Of a DNA stretch of 33,319 nucleotides, positions 16,674 through 25,135 are shown in pieces. Origin of the DNA: Saprospiraceae bacterium (GTDB taxonomy: Bacteria > Bacteroidota > Bacteroidia > Chitinophagales > Saprospiraceae); contig WFYJ01000202.1 of assembly GCA_015490175.1 (NCBI GenBank), forward strand, positions 1-33,319, given 5' to 3'. Under the pieces are notes generated by a model, which saw only the letters and a list, made by a program, of their open reading frames with translations, ran no database searches and had not been told where the DNA came from. The position numbers and the translations under genes were made by a program. Every line of letters begins with the position of its first letter. The stretch's first letter is position 1.

Positions 16674-17258
16674 ATGCTCGACCTTTTGCTTCAATGGGAC
16701 TATTCCGCCTTTCTGGCTGTCAACCCGGGCATGCATCATCCTTGGCTCGATGCCGTAGTGCCGTGGTTGCGCAACAAGTATTTCTGGACGCCGCTCTACC
16801 TGGGCCTGGCCGTCTTCCTCTGGATCAACCTGCGGGGCAAGGGCCTGTGGATTATCCTGGGGGCCATCATTGCGGTAGCCATGGCCGATACCATCAGCAG
16901 CAAGGTGCTCAAACCGCTGGTGCAGCGCGAACGCCCCTGCCGCGATGTGCTGGTGCGCGACCAGGCCGAGGTGCTGGTGCACTGTGGAGGCGGCTACAGC
17001 TTTCCCAGCTCGCATGCGACCAACCATTTTGCTCTGGCGCTGTTCCTGATCGGCACGATGGGCCGCATTTTCCGAAAGGGAAGATACCTGTGGCTGGTGT
17101 GGGCGGCCTCGATTGCATTTGCACAGGTGTACGTGGGGGTCCATTTCCCGCTCGACGTGCTGTTCGGCGCGTTGCTCGGCACCTTCATCGGTTGGCTCAA
17201 TGCCGTTGTGACGCGCGAACTGTTGCACCCCGAGCCTCTGAAAAAGATTCCTGATTGA
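16674..17258 (+). CDS. PAP2-family membrane phosphatase
   Basis: 194 residues with about five membrane helices. The three phosphatase motifs are recognisable: KPLVQRERP (K80, R87, P88), SFPSSHA with H114, and QVYVGVHFPLD with H157 and D161. The third motif has Q151 where classic members have the arginine of the SR pair; the nucleophile histidine and its aspartate partner are kept. Related enzymes dephosphorylate undecaprenyl-diphosphate or lipid phosphates at the outer face of the inner membrane, so a role in recycling the cell-wall lipid carrier is plausible but unproven. The stop TGA overlaps the ATG of the next gene by one base (TGATG). Confidence 0.87.
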   Translation: MLDLLLQWDYSAFLAVNPGMHHPWLDAVVPWLRNKYFWTPLYLGLAVFLWINLRGKGLWIILGAIIAVAMADTISSKVLKPLVQRERPCRDVLVRDQAEVLVHCGGGYSFPSSHATNHFALALFLIGTMGRIFRKGRYLWLVWAASIAFAQVYVGVHFPLDVLFGALLGTFIGWLNAVVTRELLHPEPLKKIPD

Positions 17259-17959
17259 TGAACCGTGTAGTGGTTGTTTTGCTCCTGACAGGCGTGGTGT
17301 GGCTGGGCAGCTTGCTGGCGTGGCGGCTGACGCGTCGCTACGAGCGGTTCTTGCCGCTGATGCTGGGGTTTGGCGGCGGGTACATCCTGGCGGTTACGGC
17401 CTTGCACCTGCTGCCCGAGGCATATGCCCACGATGGCGCGCTCATCGGCTGGATGGTCTTGTTGGGGTTGATGTTACAATTGGCGCTCGAACATTTCAGC
17501 GGCGGCATCGAGCATGGCCATCTGCACGATCATGGCCATTTTCCGGGGCTGGCCGTGGTGGCGGGCCTGTCGCTGCATTCGCTGCTGGAGGGACTGCCGC
17601 TGGGCAGCCCGTCGGGCGTTTCTTGGCCCTTTCTCGTGGCCATCCTGCTGCACAAGATGCCGGCTGCCGTGGCGCTGACGGCCCTGTGTCTGGCCCATCG
17701 CAAGCACTTTCCCTTCTTTCCGGTGCTGGTCTTCTCGCTGGCCAGCCCGTTGGGCATGCTGCTTGGTGCCCGAGTCGAAGCTTTCCACGAGGCCGGACAC
17801 GTGCTGTTGGCTCTGGTCGCAGGTTCCTTCCTGCACATTGCCACCACCATCGTCTTCGAGGCCGACACTCCCGGCGCCCACAAGATGAACTCGTGGCGTC
17901 TGGCGGCGCTCATCGGGGGCATCGCTGCAGCGGCCCTGTCGATGTATGGGGCGGGGTAG
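17258..17959 (+). CDS. ZIP-family divalent metal transporter
   Basis: 233 residues and about eight predicted membrane helices. ZIP hallmarks are HSLLEG in helix 4 (H107, E111) and HKMPAA in helix 5 (H132), the metal site in the pore. A His-rich cytoplasmic loop GGIEHGHLHDHGH (about 82-94) precedes helix 4, as in zinc transporters. It most likely moves zinc or another divalent cation into the cytoplasm. The start is ATG 17258, one base inside the PAP2 stop codon; a TTG just before it is ignored. The 3' end faces the type B cargo gene with only 43 bases between and no clear terminator. Confidence 0.88.
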   Translation: MNRVVVVLLLTGVVWLGSLLAWRLTRRYERFLPLMLGFGGGYILAVTALHLLPEAYAHDGALIGWMVLLGLMLQLALEHFSGGIEHGHLHDHGHFPGLAVVAGLSLHSLLEGLPLGSPSGVSWPFLVAILLHKMPAAVALTALCLAHRKHFPFFPVLVFSLASPLGMLLGARVEAFHEAGHVLLALVAGSFLHIATTIVFEADTPGAHKMNSWRLAALIGGIAAAALSMYGAG

Positions 17960-18002
17960 CATGTTTTTTCGCCTTTCGGCAAATGACGCCCTGTGGTTGC
18001 CC

Positions 18003-20762
18003 TCACCGGTTGCGTATCAGCTCGATGAATCCGCGCAGGAGTTCCGGCCGTTCCGCCACCCCTGTGACGCGCTGCTCGAAGACGCGGCAGGTGTAGTAGT
18101 AAGTGCCTTCCGGCAAATCCTGCCCGGAAAGGTTGGTTCCGTCCCAGTTGATGGCCGGGTCTTCGGTGCGGAAAACGAGCTGACCCCACGCATTGTACAC
18201 CTCGAATTCCACGTGATCAATGAAGCAATAGGGGAAAGGCGTGAACAGGTCGTTCTGGCCGTCGCCATTGGGTGTGAAAGTGTTGGGCAGTTCGTACAGC
18301 GGACAGTTGTCGGCACAGACCCGCTCGCTGAACACACTCTCATTGAAAAAGCTGTCTATGGCCGTGATGGCGTAGCAGCCGGCCAGCCCCGCCTCGGGGG
18401 CATCTATGTAGCTGAACTGGTCGGGCTGCTCGATCTGCGCGATCAGCTCGAACGGGCTGTTTTCGTCGGGCGCGTAGTAGAGGCGGTAGCCGATGACGTC
18501 GTCGCTCTCGGGGCAGGCCACCTGCGGATGGCTCCATTCGAGCAGGTTTTCCAGCTTGTCCGCATCACAGGAAGTGCCCCCCTGCGTGCAGATGTTGCTC
18601 ACGCTCAGCGAGGGCGGGCAGGGCGGCATGCTGTCCACGGGCACCGTGCATACCCTTTGCGAGAGGTTGATCAGCGGCTCGGCAATGCCTTCGATACCAT
18701 AGCTGCCGCGTGCTTCGACGTAGTAGCAGTACTCGCGGCCGTTGACCAGCCCCTCGTCGAGGAATGCAGGATCGTAGCTCAGGCCGATGCTGTCCCATGC
18801 GTTGGTGGCGGGGTTGAAGCGGAAGATGACGAACTCCTTGTTGTCCCACGGCACGTCGAAGGTCCACTGCAATTGCACGGCCTCGTCGATGCCGGTGGCG
18901 CCGAGAAACACGGTCGAAGCAGGCGCGGCATAGCCCAGCGGCTCATTCTGACCACCCGTGTAAAAGGCAATGCGATAGGTATGGCCCTCATTGCGGGTGT
19001 CGAGACCCACATCGGTAAAGGTGGTGTCGTTGGCCTGCCAGAACTCGTCGGCCGAGGCACTGAAGCCGGTCGGCACCCAGTCGTCGGTGCCGATGCCGGT
19101 GCTGCGCCACAGCTCGTAGCGGTAGGGGCCGGGGTTCATGAGGGTGTCCAGATCCTCGGCCTTGGGCTTCGACCAGGCGACGAACACGTTGCCGTCGGTG
19201 GCGTCGGTGACCAGGACCGAAGCGTGGGTCATGAGCGGCACATCGCGGCTCAGTTGCACACACAGCTCGTCGCTGGGCAGGCTCTCGACCACGTTGTAGG
19301 GCTGTGGCGGGTTGAGGTTGGTATAACGCGCAAACTTGGCCACGATGCGATAGCAATAGGTGCGCCCCCGCTCTACATTGGTATCGAGAAAAGCATAGCG
19401 TCCGTTCTGTTCGTCCTTCGTCGTGGCTTCGACGAGGGTGTAGCCCAGGGCGGCCAGGTCGGGCGGATAGCAGGTGTCGATGGGAAAGCTGTTGGCGCCC
19501 TCGCGTCGCCACACGCTGAAGCCGAAGAAGTAGTTGTCGGCTGCGGCGTCGCAGGAGTAGGGCTTGGCCCAGTGGACGAGCACCTGCCCCGATCCGGTTT
19601 GGGCCTGCACGTCTTCGGGCGGTGGGCCCACCACCTTGATCCGGACCGTCTTGAGCGTGGCCAGACCCACCGTGTCGAAGTGGTTGTCCACGGCCTTGAA
19701 GACAACGGAGTAGTAACTGTCGGAGATGTGTTCGCAGGTGGTCTGCCACCTGAATTTTTTCACTACGGGCTGCGGCTGATAGGTGGGGTTGGCCCAGCCC
19801 GCGGCATCATCGGCCGGACTGATCGGCACCTCGAAGGGCCCGCCCAGCGCGCTCAGCTCTATGAGGTCGTCGGCATTGGGGTCGGTAGCGACCACGTCGA
19901 ACTCGATCAGCTCGCCGGCCACCACGCAAATTTCTTCGGGCGCTTCGATCTCGGGCGGCAGGTTGTCTTCACATTGCCGGATGGTGAACTGCATGTCGCG
20001 CCGCACCGTGTCGATGGGCGCGCCGTTTCGCCACGAGATGATGAGCATCGAAATGACGTACTCGCCAGGCACCTGCGGGTTGTCCCAGATGAAGTCACCC
20101 GTCACTTCGTTGAAGTCAATAAAGCTGCCTTCGTTGCCCGGCACCAGATGCGGGAACACGTAGTTGGGCACCTGGGTGCCCACGTCCATCAGCGGCACGC
20201 TGAGCTGGTACGAGATGCTGTCGCCGTCGATGTCCCAGGCGTTGGGGTTGTGCACGAATGGCTGCCCGACACAACCGAAATCAATGGGTGGCTGGAGCAG
20301 CACCGGCGTGTTGTTGCAACCGTCGAACTGCGGGTTGAGAAAGGCATAGGTCGTCGCCAGGTGAAAGGGCACCTGATCCGAGTTGGGATAGTTGACGTTC
20401 AGGATGCCGCCATTGCGGTTGGGGTCGGTCATGGTGATGCGGTAGATGCCGCGGCCGGGGTAGGTGTGCTCGGCGATGTAGATGTTTTTCTTGATGTCGT
20501 TGCCGAGCAATACACCATTGCCGTTGCCGTTCACGCGCGCCACCTTTTCGCACGAGCCGTCGCCCCAGCAGATGGTCAGCGTATCGCGGTCGGCAGCCAC
20601 CGAGCTGGCCTTGGTATAGGTCGTGATGGTGGCCCGGATCCTGAGCCCGCACACGCCGTTTTCGTCTTCCAATTGCTCGATGCTGATGTCGCCTGCGCGG
20701 TTGTGGGTCGCAAGGGCAACAACAGGAAGGAGGAAAAGCCACAGTAAGGGGAGGTACTTCAT
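18003..20762 (-). CDS. large secreted protein with type IX (type B, gliding-associated) C-terminal domain
   Basis: 919 residues from the ATG at 20762, which begins a signal peptide (MKYLPLLWLFLLPVVALA); an ATG-initiated frame 38 codons longer would bury it. After the signal comes THNRAGDISIEQL, then a beta-rich region to about 390 with many cysteines and PKD-like phrases (DIDGDSISYQLSVP). Several fibronectin-type-III-like modules follow to about 800 (VLVHWAKPYSC, NVFVAWSKPKAEDL, VQLQWTFDVPWDN). The C-terminus from about 824 is the CHU_C/gliding motility-associated type: LPNTFTPNGDGQNDLFTPF, YNAWGQLVF, WDGTNLSGQDLPEGTYYY. The protein should leave through T9SS and stay on the surface or be released. 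A structural or adhesive role is likely; no enzyme motif is seen. The opposite strand has a 933-codon open frame, which is a GC-driven shadow. Confidence 0.87.
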   Translation of the reverse strand: MKYLPLLWLFLLPVVALATHNRAGDISIEQLEDENGVCGLRIRATITTYTKASSVAADRDTLTICWGDGSCEKVARVNGNGNGVLLGNDIKKNIYIAEHTYPGRGIYRITMTDPNRNGGILNVNYPNSDQVPFHLATTYAFLNPQFDGCNNTPVLLQPPIDFGCVGQPFVHNPNAWDIDGDSISYQLSVPLMDVGTQVPNYVFPHLVPGNEGSFIDFNEVTGDFIWDNPQVPGEYVISMLIISWRNGAPIDTVRRDMQFTIRQCEDNLPPEIEAPEEICVVAGELIEFDVVATDPNADDLIELSALGGPFEVPISPADDAAGWANPTYQPQPVVKKFRWQTTCEHISDSYYSVVFKAVDNHFDTVGLATLKTVRIKVVGPPPEDVQAQTGSGQVLVHWAKPYSCDAAADNYFFGFSVWRREGANSFPIDTCYPPDLAALGYTLVEATTKDEQNGRYAFLDTNVERGRTYCYRIVAKFARYTNLNPPQPYNVVESLPSDELCVQLSRDVPLMTHASVLVTDATDGNVFVAWSKPKAEDLDTLMNPGPYRYELWRSTGIGTDDWVPTGFSASADEFWQANDTTFTDVGLDTRNEGHTYRIAFYTGGQNEPLGYAAPASTVFLGATGIDEAVQLQWTFDVPWDNKEFVIFRFNPATNAWDSIGLSYDPAFLDEGLVNGREYCYYVEARGSYGIEGIAEPLINLSQRVCTVPVDSMPPCPPSLSVSNICTQGGTSCDADKLENLLEWSHPQVACPESDDVIGYRLYYAPDENSPFELIAQIEQPDQFSYIDAPEAGLAGCYAITAIDSFFNESVFSERVCADNCPLYELPNTFTPNGDGQNDLFTPFPYCFIDHVEFEVYNAWGQLVFRTEDPAINWDGTNLSGQDLPEGTYYYTCRVFEQRVTGVAERPELLRGFIELIRNR

Positions 20763-20832
20763 GAGTTCCAGCTTGTGGGAAAAAATGCGTCGGCACGTCT
20801 TCAACGTCCACAGTCCTGTTTTCGTGCTTTCG

Positions 20833-20863
20833 CAAAAATGGCGCGACAACCATTTGCGCGCAA
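20833..20863 (-). promoter_or_regulatory. candidate promoter of the type B cargo gene
   Basis: On the minus strand a TTG (20861-20863), a 20-base spacer and CATTTTTG (20833-20840). The first T of TAnnTTTG is C, so the match is seven of eight informative positions including the -33 box. The leader would be about 70 bases. Confidence 0.42.
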
Positions 20864-20954
20864 GCGCTGTGGCCATACAACGAGCCCAAGTTAATCAGGT
20901 TTGCCGAGGGTATCGGTTTTCTGTGCCATAGCGGGTCTGAGCGCAGCGGTCGGC

Positions 20955-21863
20955 TCAGCCGGCGGTGGTCTGCGGGTCGGCCATCACGCCCATTTGTTGC
21001 ATGCAGCAACGGAGACTGTCGTACCAGTGCGGGATGTCGAGGCCGAAGGCTTTGCGGAAGCGCCCCTTGTGCATCAGGCTGTAGTGGGGGCGCGGCGCCG
21101 GCGTGGGGTACTCGTCGGAAGTGATGGGCTGTACCCTACAGGGCAAGCCGGCAAGTCTGAAAATCGCTTTCGCAAAATCGTACCAGCTCGTCACGCCGTC
21201 GTTGGCGTAGTTGAACAGGCCGGCCATGCGCTGTGCCGACAGCCTTCCGGCAAAAAACGCCTCGAGGATGCGCAGGGAGGCTTCGGCCAGGTCGCGCGTC
21301 CAGGTGGGAGCGCCTACCTGGTCGTACACCACGCGCAATTCGTCGCGCTCGCGACCCAGTCGTAGCATGGTGTTGAGAAAGTTGTGGCCATACTGGCTGT
21401 ACACCCACGAGGTGCGGATGATCGTACACTCCGGATGCGCCTGCCGCGCCATTTCTTCGCCCTTGAGCTTGGTGCGCGCATACACGCCGCGGGGCAGGGT
21501 GGGGTCGGTTTCGCGCAGGGGGCGGTTGAGCTCGTTGTGATAGACGTAGTCGGAGGAGTAATGAATGAACCGAAGGCCCTTCCTGGCCGCGGCACGCGCC
21601 AGCTCGTACACCGCCGTCACGTTGACGGCCAGTGCCTTCTCGGCTTCCGTCTCCGCGCGATCTACGGCCGTATAGGCTGCCGTATTGATGACGGCATGCA
21701 ACTCCTGGGTGCCGAAAAACTCTTCGACGGCGCGCGTGTCCGTGATGTCCAGTTCCTGCCTTCCGGCAAAAACGAATTCGAGTCCGGGAAAGGCCGGGGC
21801 AATTTCCTGAAAGGTGCGGCCCAATTGGCCCTGGGCCCCCGTGACGAGAATACGTGCGCGCAT
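20955..21863 (-). CDS. rfbD: dTDP-4-dehydrorhamnose reductase RfbD/RmlD
   Basis: Catalyses the last step of dTDP-L-rhamnose synthesis, reducing dTDP-4-keto-L-rhamnose with NAD(P)H. It has 302 residues. It is a short-chain dehydrogenase of the extended type: nucleotide loop TGAQGQLG (8-15), LDITD (38-42), NTAAYTAVD (60-68) and the catalytic pair Y128 and K132 in YARTKLKGE, with TSWVYSQYGHNF after it. It follows rfbC by 11 bases on the same strand, so the two form an operon. The rfbA and rfbB genes needed for the first steps are not in the window. Two copies of the dispersed motif TTTGCCGGAAGGC lie inside the coding region (21242-21254 and 21758-21770). Confidence 0.93.
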   Translation of the reverse strand: MRARILVTGAQGQLGRTFQEIAPAFPGLEFVFAGRQELDITDTRAVEEFFGTQELHAVINTAAYTAVDRAETEAEKALAVNVTAVYELARAAARKGLRFIHYSSDYVYHNELNRPLRETDPTLPRGVYARTKLKGEEMARQAHPECTIIRTSWVYSQYGHNFLNTMLRLGRERDELRVVYDQVGAPTWTRDLAEASLRILEAFFAGRLSAQRMAGLFNYANDGVTSWYDFAKAIFRLAGLPCRVQPITSDEYPTPAPRPHYSLMHKGRFRKAFGLDIPHWYDSLRCCMQQMGVMADPQTTAG

Positions 21864-21874
21864 AAGCGATATGT

Positions 21875-22444
21875 TCAGGTGGCAAAAACGGGATCTTCCA
21901 TCCGACGGCGGTGCTGCCCGAAGCGCGGCAGGCGACTGTCTTTTTCCGAAAGGATGATGGCCTCCTTCGGCAACTGCCAGTTGATGCCGAGGGCCGGGTC
22001 ATCGAAGCGGATGCCGCCTTCGTGCTCGGGCGAGTAGTAGTTGTCGCATTTGTAGAAAAACACTGCCCGCTCGCTCAGCACGGCATAGCCATGCGCAAAG
22101 CCGCGCGGGATGTAGAGTTGCAACTTGTTTTCAGCCGACAGCTCGATACAGAAGCTTTTGCCATAGGTGGGCGACCCTTCGCGCAGGTCCACGGCCACGT
22201 CCAGCACGCGCCCTTCCAGCACGCGCACCAGCTTGGCCTGGGCCATCGGTTCGATCTGATAGTGCAGGCCGCGCAGCACGCCATAGCCCGAAAGGGCCTG
22301 GTTGTCCTGCACGAAGTCGGCATGAATGCCGGCCTCCTCGAAGACGCGTTTGTTGAAACTCTCGAAAAAGTAGCCTCGCCTGTCTTCGAACACGCGCGGC
22401 TCGAAAATCAGCAGTCCTTCGATCCCTGTCTCTTTGAATGGCAT
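21875..22444 (-). CDS. rfbC: dTDP-4-dehydrorhamnose 3,5-epimerase RfbC/RmlC
   Basis: Epimerises dTDP-4-keto-6-deoxyglucose at C3 and C5. It has 189 residues from the ATG at 22444 (MPFKETGIEGLLIFEP), the family N-terminus; an ATG 16 codons upstream lies in spacer DNA. The cupin fold is shown by FEDRRGYFFESFN, the catalytic histidine H61 in VLRGLHYQ, the second histidine in PRGFAHGY, and CDNYYSPEHEGG. It is the first gene of the rfbC-rfbD pair. Upstream on the minus strand is a poor promoter match (TATAATTTG near 22479-22487) with no -33 box, so its transcription start is open. Confidence 0.93.
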   Translation of the reverse strand: MPFKETGIEGLLIFEPRVFEDRRGYFFESFNKRVFEEAGIHADFVQDNQALSGYGVLRGLHYQIEPMAQAKLVRVLEGRVLDVAVDLREGSPTYGKSFCIELSAENKLQLYIPRGFAHGYAVLSERAVFFYKCDNYYSPEHEGGIRFDDPALGINWQLPKEAIILSEKDSRLPRFGQHRRRMEDPVFAT

Positions 22445-22628
22445 AAGTCGGCAGATTGCGTGATTCGGATTTGTATGGCAAATTATACGCACCTCAACGT
22501 GGTGGGGGAACCTGTTTGCTCGGGCCAGGTGATTGTGATGGCGGAATCGGCCAAAACGGCGCAGGGCGAGTGGGTGATCAGCCTGTCTGCTGCAATTTCC
22601 ATTCCTTTTTTCCCACGGCTGGCAGAGC

Positions 22629-23933
22629 TCATTTTTCCCGGAAGAAAATCGAAATGGGCACGCCGGTAAAGTCGAAGTGCTTGCGGATCTGGTTTTCGAG
22701 GTAGTTTTTGTAGTTCTCCTTCACGTGTTTGGGATGGTTGCAGAAGAAGGCAAAGGCCGGCCAGGCCGTCGGCAACTGGGTCACGTACTTGATCTTGATG
22801 CGCTTGCCGCGATGCATCGGCGGCGGGGATTGCTCGATGAGCGGAAGCAGTACGTCGTTCAGCTCCGAGGTCTTGATCTTGCGCTGTCGGTTTTCGTACA
22901 CCCGCAGGGCGGCGTCCACGGCCTTGAAGATGCGCGTCTTTTCCAGTGCTGATATAAAGATGATGGGCACGTCGGTGAAGGGGGCGATGCGCTCCCTGAT
23001 GGCCTGCTCGCAGGTTTTGGCTGTGTGGGTGTCTTTGTCCACGGCGTCCCATTTGTTCACGAGGATGAGCACGCCTTTCTTGCGGCGTTGGGCCAGGCGC
23101 AGGATCTTCAGGTCTTGCGACTCGATGCCAAGCGTGGCGTCGATCATCAACCACACGACATCGGACTGCTCGATGGCCTTGACGGCGCGCAACACCGAGT
23201 AGAATTCGATGTTTTCGCGCACCTTCGACTTCTTGCGGATGCCGGCCGTATCCACCAGCATGAATTTCTTGCCGAACTTGTTGTAAATGCTGTGGATGGT
23301 GTCGCGAGTGGTGCCGGCCACCGGCGTGACCAGCGTGCGCTCCTCGCCCAGCAGCGCATTGGTCAGCGACGATTTGCCCACGTTGGGTTGGCCGACGATG
23401 GCAAATTTGGGCAAGTCGGTTTCGATCTGGGGCGGCTCCTCGTCGAGATGCTCTACGAGGGCATCGAGCAGGTCGCCTGTGCCGCTGCCCGTAAGCGACG
23501 AAATGAAGAACGTGTTCTCGAAGCCCAGGCTCCAGAACTCATTGGCTTCGAAAAAGCGCTCGCTGTTGTCCACTTTGTTGACGGCCACGAACACGGGTTT
23601 GTCCGTGCGGCGCAGCATGTCGGCCATCATCTCGTCCAGGTCGGTGATGCCGGTGGTCACGTCCACCATGAAGATCAGCGCGCTGGCTTCCTCGATGGCA
23701 ATCTGTACCTGCTCCCGGATAGACTCTTCGAAGATGTCGTTCGGGTTGGGTACGAAGCCGCCGGTGTCCACCACCGTAAACTGCTTGCCGTTCCACTCGG
23801 TCATGCCGTATTGCCGGTCGCGGGTCACGCCCGGCACGTCTTCGGTGATGGCCTGCCGCTGTCCGATCATGCGGTTGTAGAAAGTACTTTTGCCCACGTT
23901 GGGCCGGCCTACTATGGCTACGATGTTGCTCAC
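22629..23933 (-). CDS. der: ribosome assembly GTPase Der (EngA)
   Basis: An essential double GTPase for 50S subunit assembly. It has 434 residues. The first G domain has GRPNVGKS (9-16), DTGG (56-59) and NKVD (119-122); the second has GQPNVGKS (181-188), DTAG and NKWD. A KH-like C-terminal domain ends KHFDFTGVPISIFFREK. The ATG at 23933 is immediately preceded by an A-rich sequence and, from 66 bases upstream, by the 9-bp and 8-bp tandem arrays that fill the gap after era. No TAnnTTTG promoter was found in front of it, so it is probably transcribed through from era or from an element within the repeats. Confidence 0.96.
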   Translation of the reverse strand: MSNIVAIVGRPNVGKSTFYNRMIGQRQAITEDVPGVTRDRQYGMTEWNGKQFTVVDTGGFVPNPNDIFEESIREQVQIAIEEASALIFMVDVTTGITDLDEMMADMLRRTDKPVFVAVNKVDNSERFFEANEFWSLGFENTFFISSLTGSGTGDLLDALVEHLDEEPPQIETDLPKFAIVGQPNVGKSSLTNALLGEERTLVTPVAGTTRDTIHSIYNKFGKKFMLVDTAGIRKKSKVRENIEFYSVLRAVKAIEQSDVVWLMIDATLGIESQDLKILRLAQRRKKGVLILVNKWDAVDKDTHTAKTCEQAIRERIAPFTDVPIIFISALEKTRIFKAVDAALRVYENRQRKIKTSELNDVLLPLIEQSPPPMHRGKRIKIKYVTQLPTAWPAFAFFCNHPKHVKENYKNYLENQIRKHFDFTGVPISIFFREK

Positions 23934-23998
23934 GGTCGTTTTTTTGGTTTCAAGTTTGTACGCTCTTCAGATTGGAACGGGAAACCTGGTTGTGGAAA

Positions 23999-24073
23999 CG
24001 GTGTAATCGGTCAAACCGGCTAAATCGGTGTAATTGGTCAAACCGGTCAAATCGGTCAAACCGGTCAAATCGG
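23999..24073 (-). repeat. 9-bp tandem repeat upstream of der
   Basis: Eight consecutive 9-base units at 24000-24071 alternate mainly between GGTCAAACC and GGTCAAATC, with variants GGTGTAATC, GGCTAAATC and GGTGTAATT. On the minus (der-sense) strand most units read GGTTTGACC or GATTTGACC. A shorter relative (ATCGGTGCA type) lies at about 15695-15715 upstream of glmM. Confidence 0.9.
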
Positions 24074-24080
24074 CACTCCG

Positions 24081-24188
24081 TCACTCAATCACTCAATCAC
24101 TCAATCACTCCATCACTCCATCACTCCATCACTCCATCTCTCCATCTCTCCATCTCTCCATCTCTCCTCTCTCCTCTCTCCTCTCTCC
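24081..24188 (-). repeat. graded 8/7-bp tandem array abutting the era stop codon
   Basis: Fourteen units without interruption: TCACTCAA x3, TCACTCCA x4, TCTCTCCA x3 and TCTCTCC x4, ending at 24188. The next three bases (24189-24191) are the reverse complement of the era TGA. In the era-der transcript the array begins as GGAGAGA repeats and continues as ATGGAGAG, ATGGAGTG and TTGAGTGA. Each change happens once, in one direction, as expected for unit-by-unit expansion. Similar words occur in composite copies A and B. Confidence 0.93.
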
Positions 24189-25103
24189 TCACTGATATCC
24201 CAGCTTCTTGAGCAGTTGCTCGTTGTCGCGCCATTTTTCGCGCACTTTGACGCGCAGTTCGAGGTGGACGCGCTTTTCGAGCCATGCCTCCAGGTCTTTG
24301 CGCGCCGCCATGCCGACCCGCTTGATGGCTTCTCCGCCTTTACCGATGAGGATGTATTTCTGCGAGTCGCGTTCCACGAAGATATAGGCCATGATGCGAA
24401 CGATCGGCTCGCCGCGTGCGGTTTCGCCTTCTTTGAACGACTCCACCACCACTTCGGAAGAATAGGGAATCTCTTGCCGGTATTGCTCGAAGATCTTTTC
24501 CCGAATGATCTCCGCCACAAAGAAACGCTCGGGCTTGTCGGTCAGTTGATCCTTGGGGTAGTAGGGCGGGCCTTCCGGCAAATACTCGAGGATGGTGTGG
24601 AATACCTTGTCCACGTTGTATCCGTGCAGGGCTGCGGTGGGGATGCCTTCGGTGTAGGCGATGCGTTCCTTCCACTGGTGCAGCTTGACCTTCACTTCGT
24701 CCTGTGTGGCCAGGTCCACCTTGTTGAGCACGAAGATCAGAGGCACTTTGGTCGCCTTGAGGGCATCGAGCAGGGGATGGTCGTCGGGATAAACCTCCCT
24801 GACGTCGGTGACGAACAGCAACACGTCGGCATCTTCGAGGCTGGTGTGCACGAAGCGGTTCATCACTTCGTGCATCTTGTAGGCGGGGTTTTGCACGAAG
24901 CCCGGGGTGTCGGAAAAGACCATCTGGTAGTCGTCGCCGCTGACGATGCCGATGATGCGGTGACGGGTCGTCTGGGGCTTGTTGGTGATGATGGCCAGTT
25001 TCTCGCCGACCAGGGCATTCATCAACGTGGACTTGCCCACGTTGGGGTTGCCAATGATGTTGACGAATCCCGAGCGATGCCCTTTGTGTTCGTTCGGTTC
25101 CAT
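24189..25103 (-). CDS. era: ribosome assembly GTPase Era
   Basis: Binds 16S rRNA and helps mature the 30S subunit. It has 304 residues from the ATG at 25103 (MEPNEHKGHRSGFVNIIGNP); an upstream in-frame ATG at 25187 would run across the rpoD terminator. Motifs: G1 GNPNVGKST (18-26), G2 QTTRHRI, G3 DTPG (65-68), G4 NKVD (127-130), and a C-terminal KH domain with IGKGGEAIKRVG. It is followed without any spacer by the tandem array and then der. The codons for LPEG (24570-24582) contain the dispersed motif TTGCCGGAAGGC. Confidence 0.96.
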   Translation of the reverse strand: MEPNEHKGHRSGFVNIIGNPNVGKSTLMNALVGEKLAIITNKPQTTRHRIIGIVSGDDYQMVFSDTPGFVQNPAYKMHEVMNRFVHTSLEDADVLLFVTDVREVYPDDHPLLDALKATKVPLIFVLNKVDLATQDEVKVKLHQWKERIAYTEGIPTAALHGYNVDKVFHTILEYLPEGPPYYPKDQLTDKPERFFVAEIIREKIFEQYRQEIPYSSEVVVESFKEGETARGEPIVRIMAYIFVERDSQKYILIGKGGEAIKRVGMAARKDLEAWLEKRVHLELRVKVREKWRDNEQLLKKLGYQ

Positions 25104-25135
25104 GATGCGATTGTTTTTCCTGAATGGTTGCAAAG

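Noticed and set aside
15678-17228. 516-codon open frame on the minus strand
   Set aside because: Antisense of the methyltransferase and PAP2 genes.
17946-20747. 933-codon open frame on the plus strand
   Set aside because: It lies opposite the type B cargo gene, which has a signal peptide, modules and a C-terminal sorting domain. The plus frame is a GC-driven shadow with no recognisable domain.
24081-24188. CRISPR array
   Set aside because: Units are 7-9 bases with no spacers, and there are no cas genes; this is a microsatellite-like tandem.
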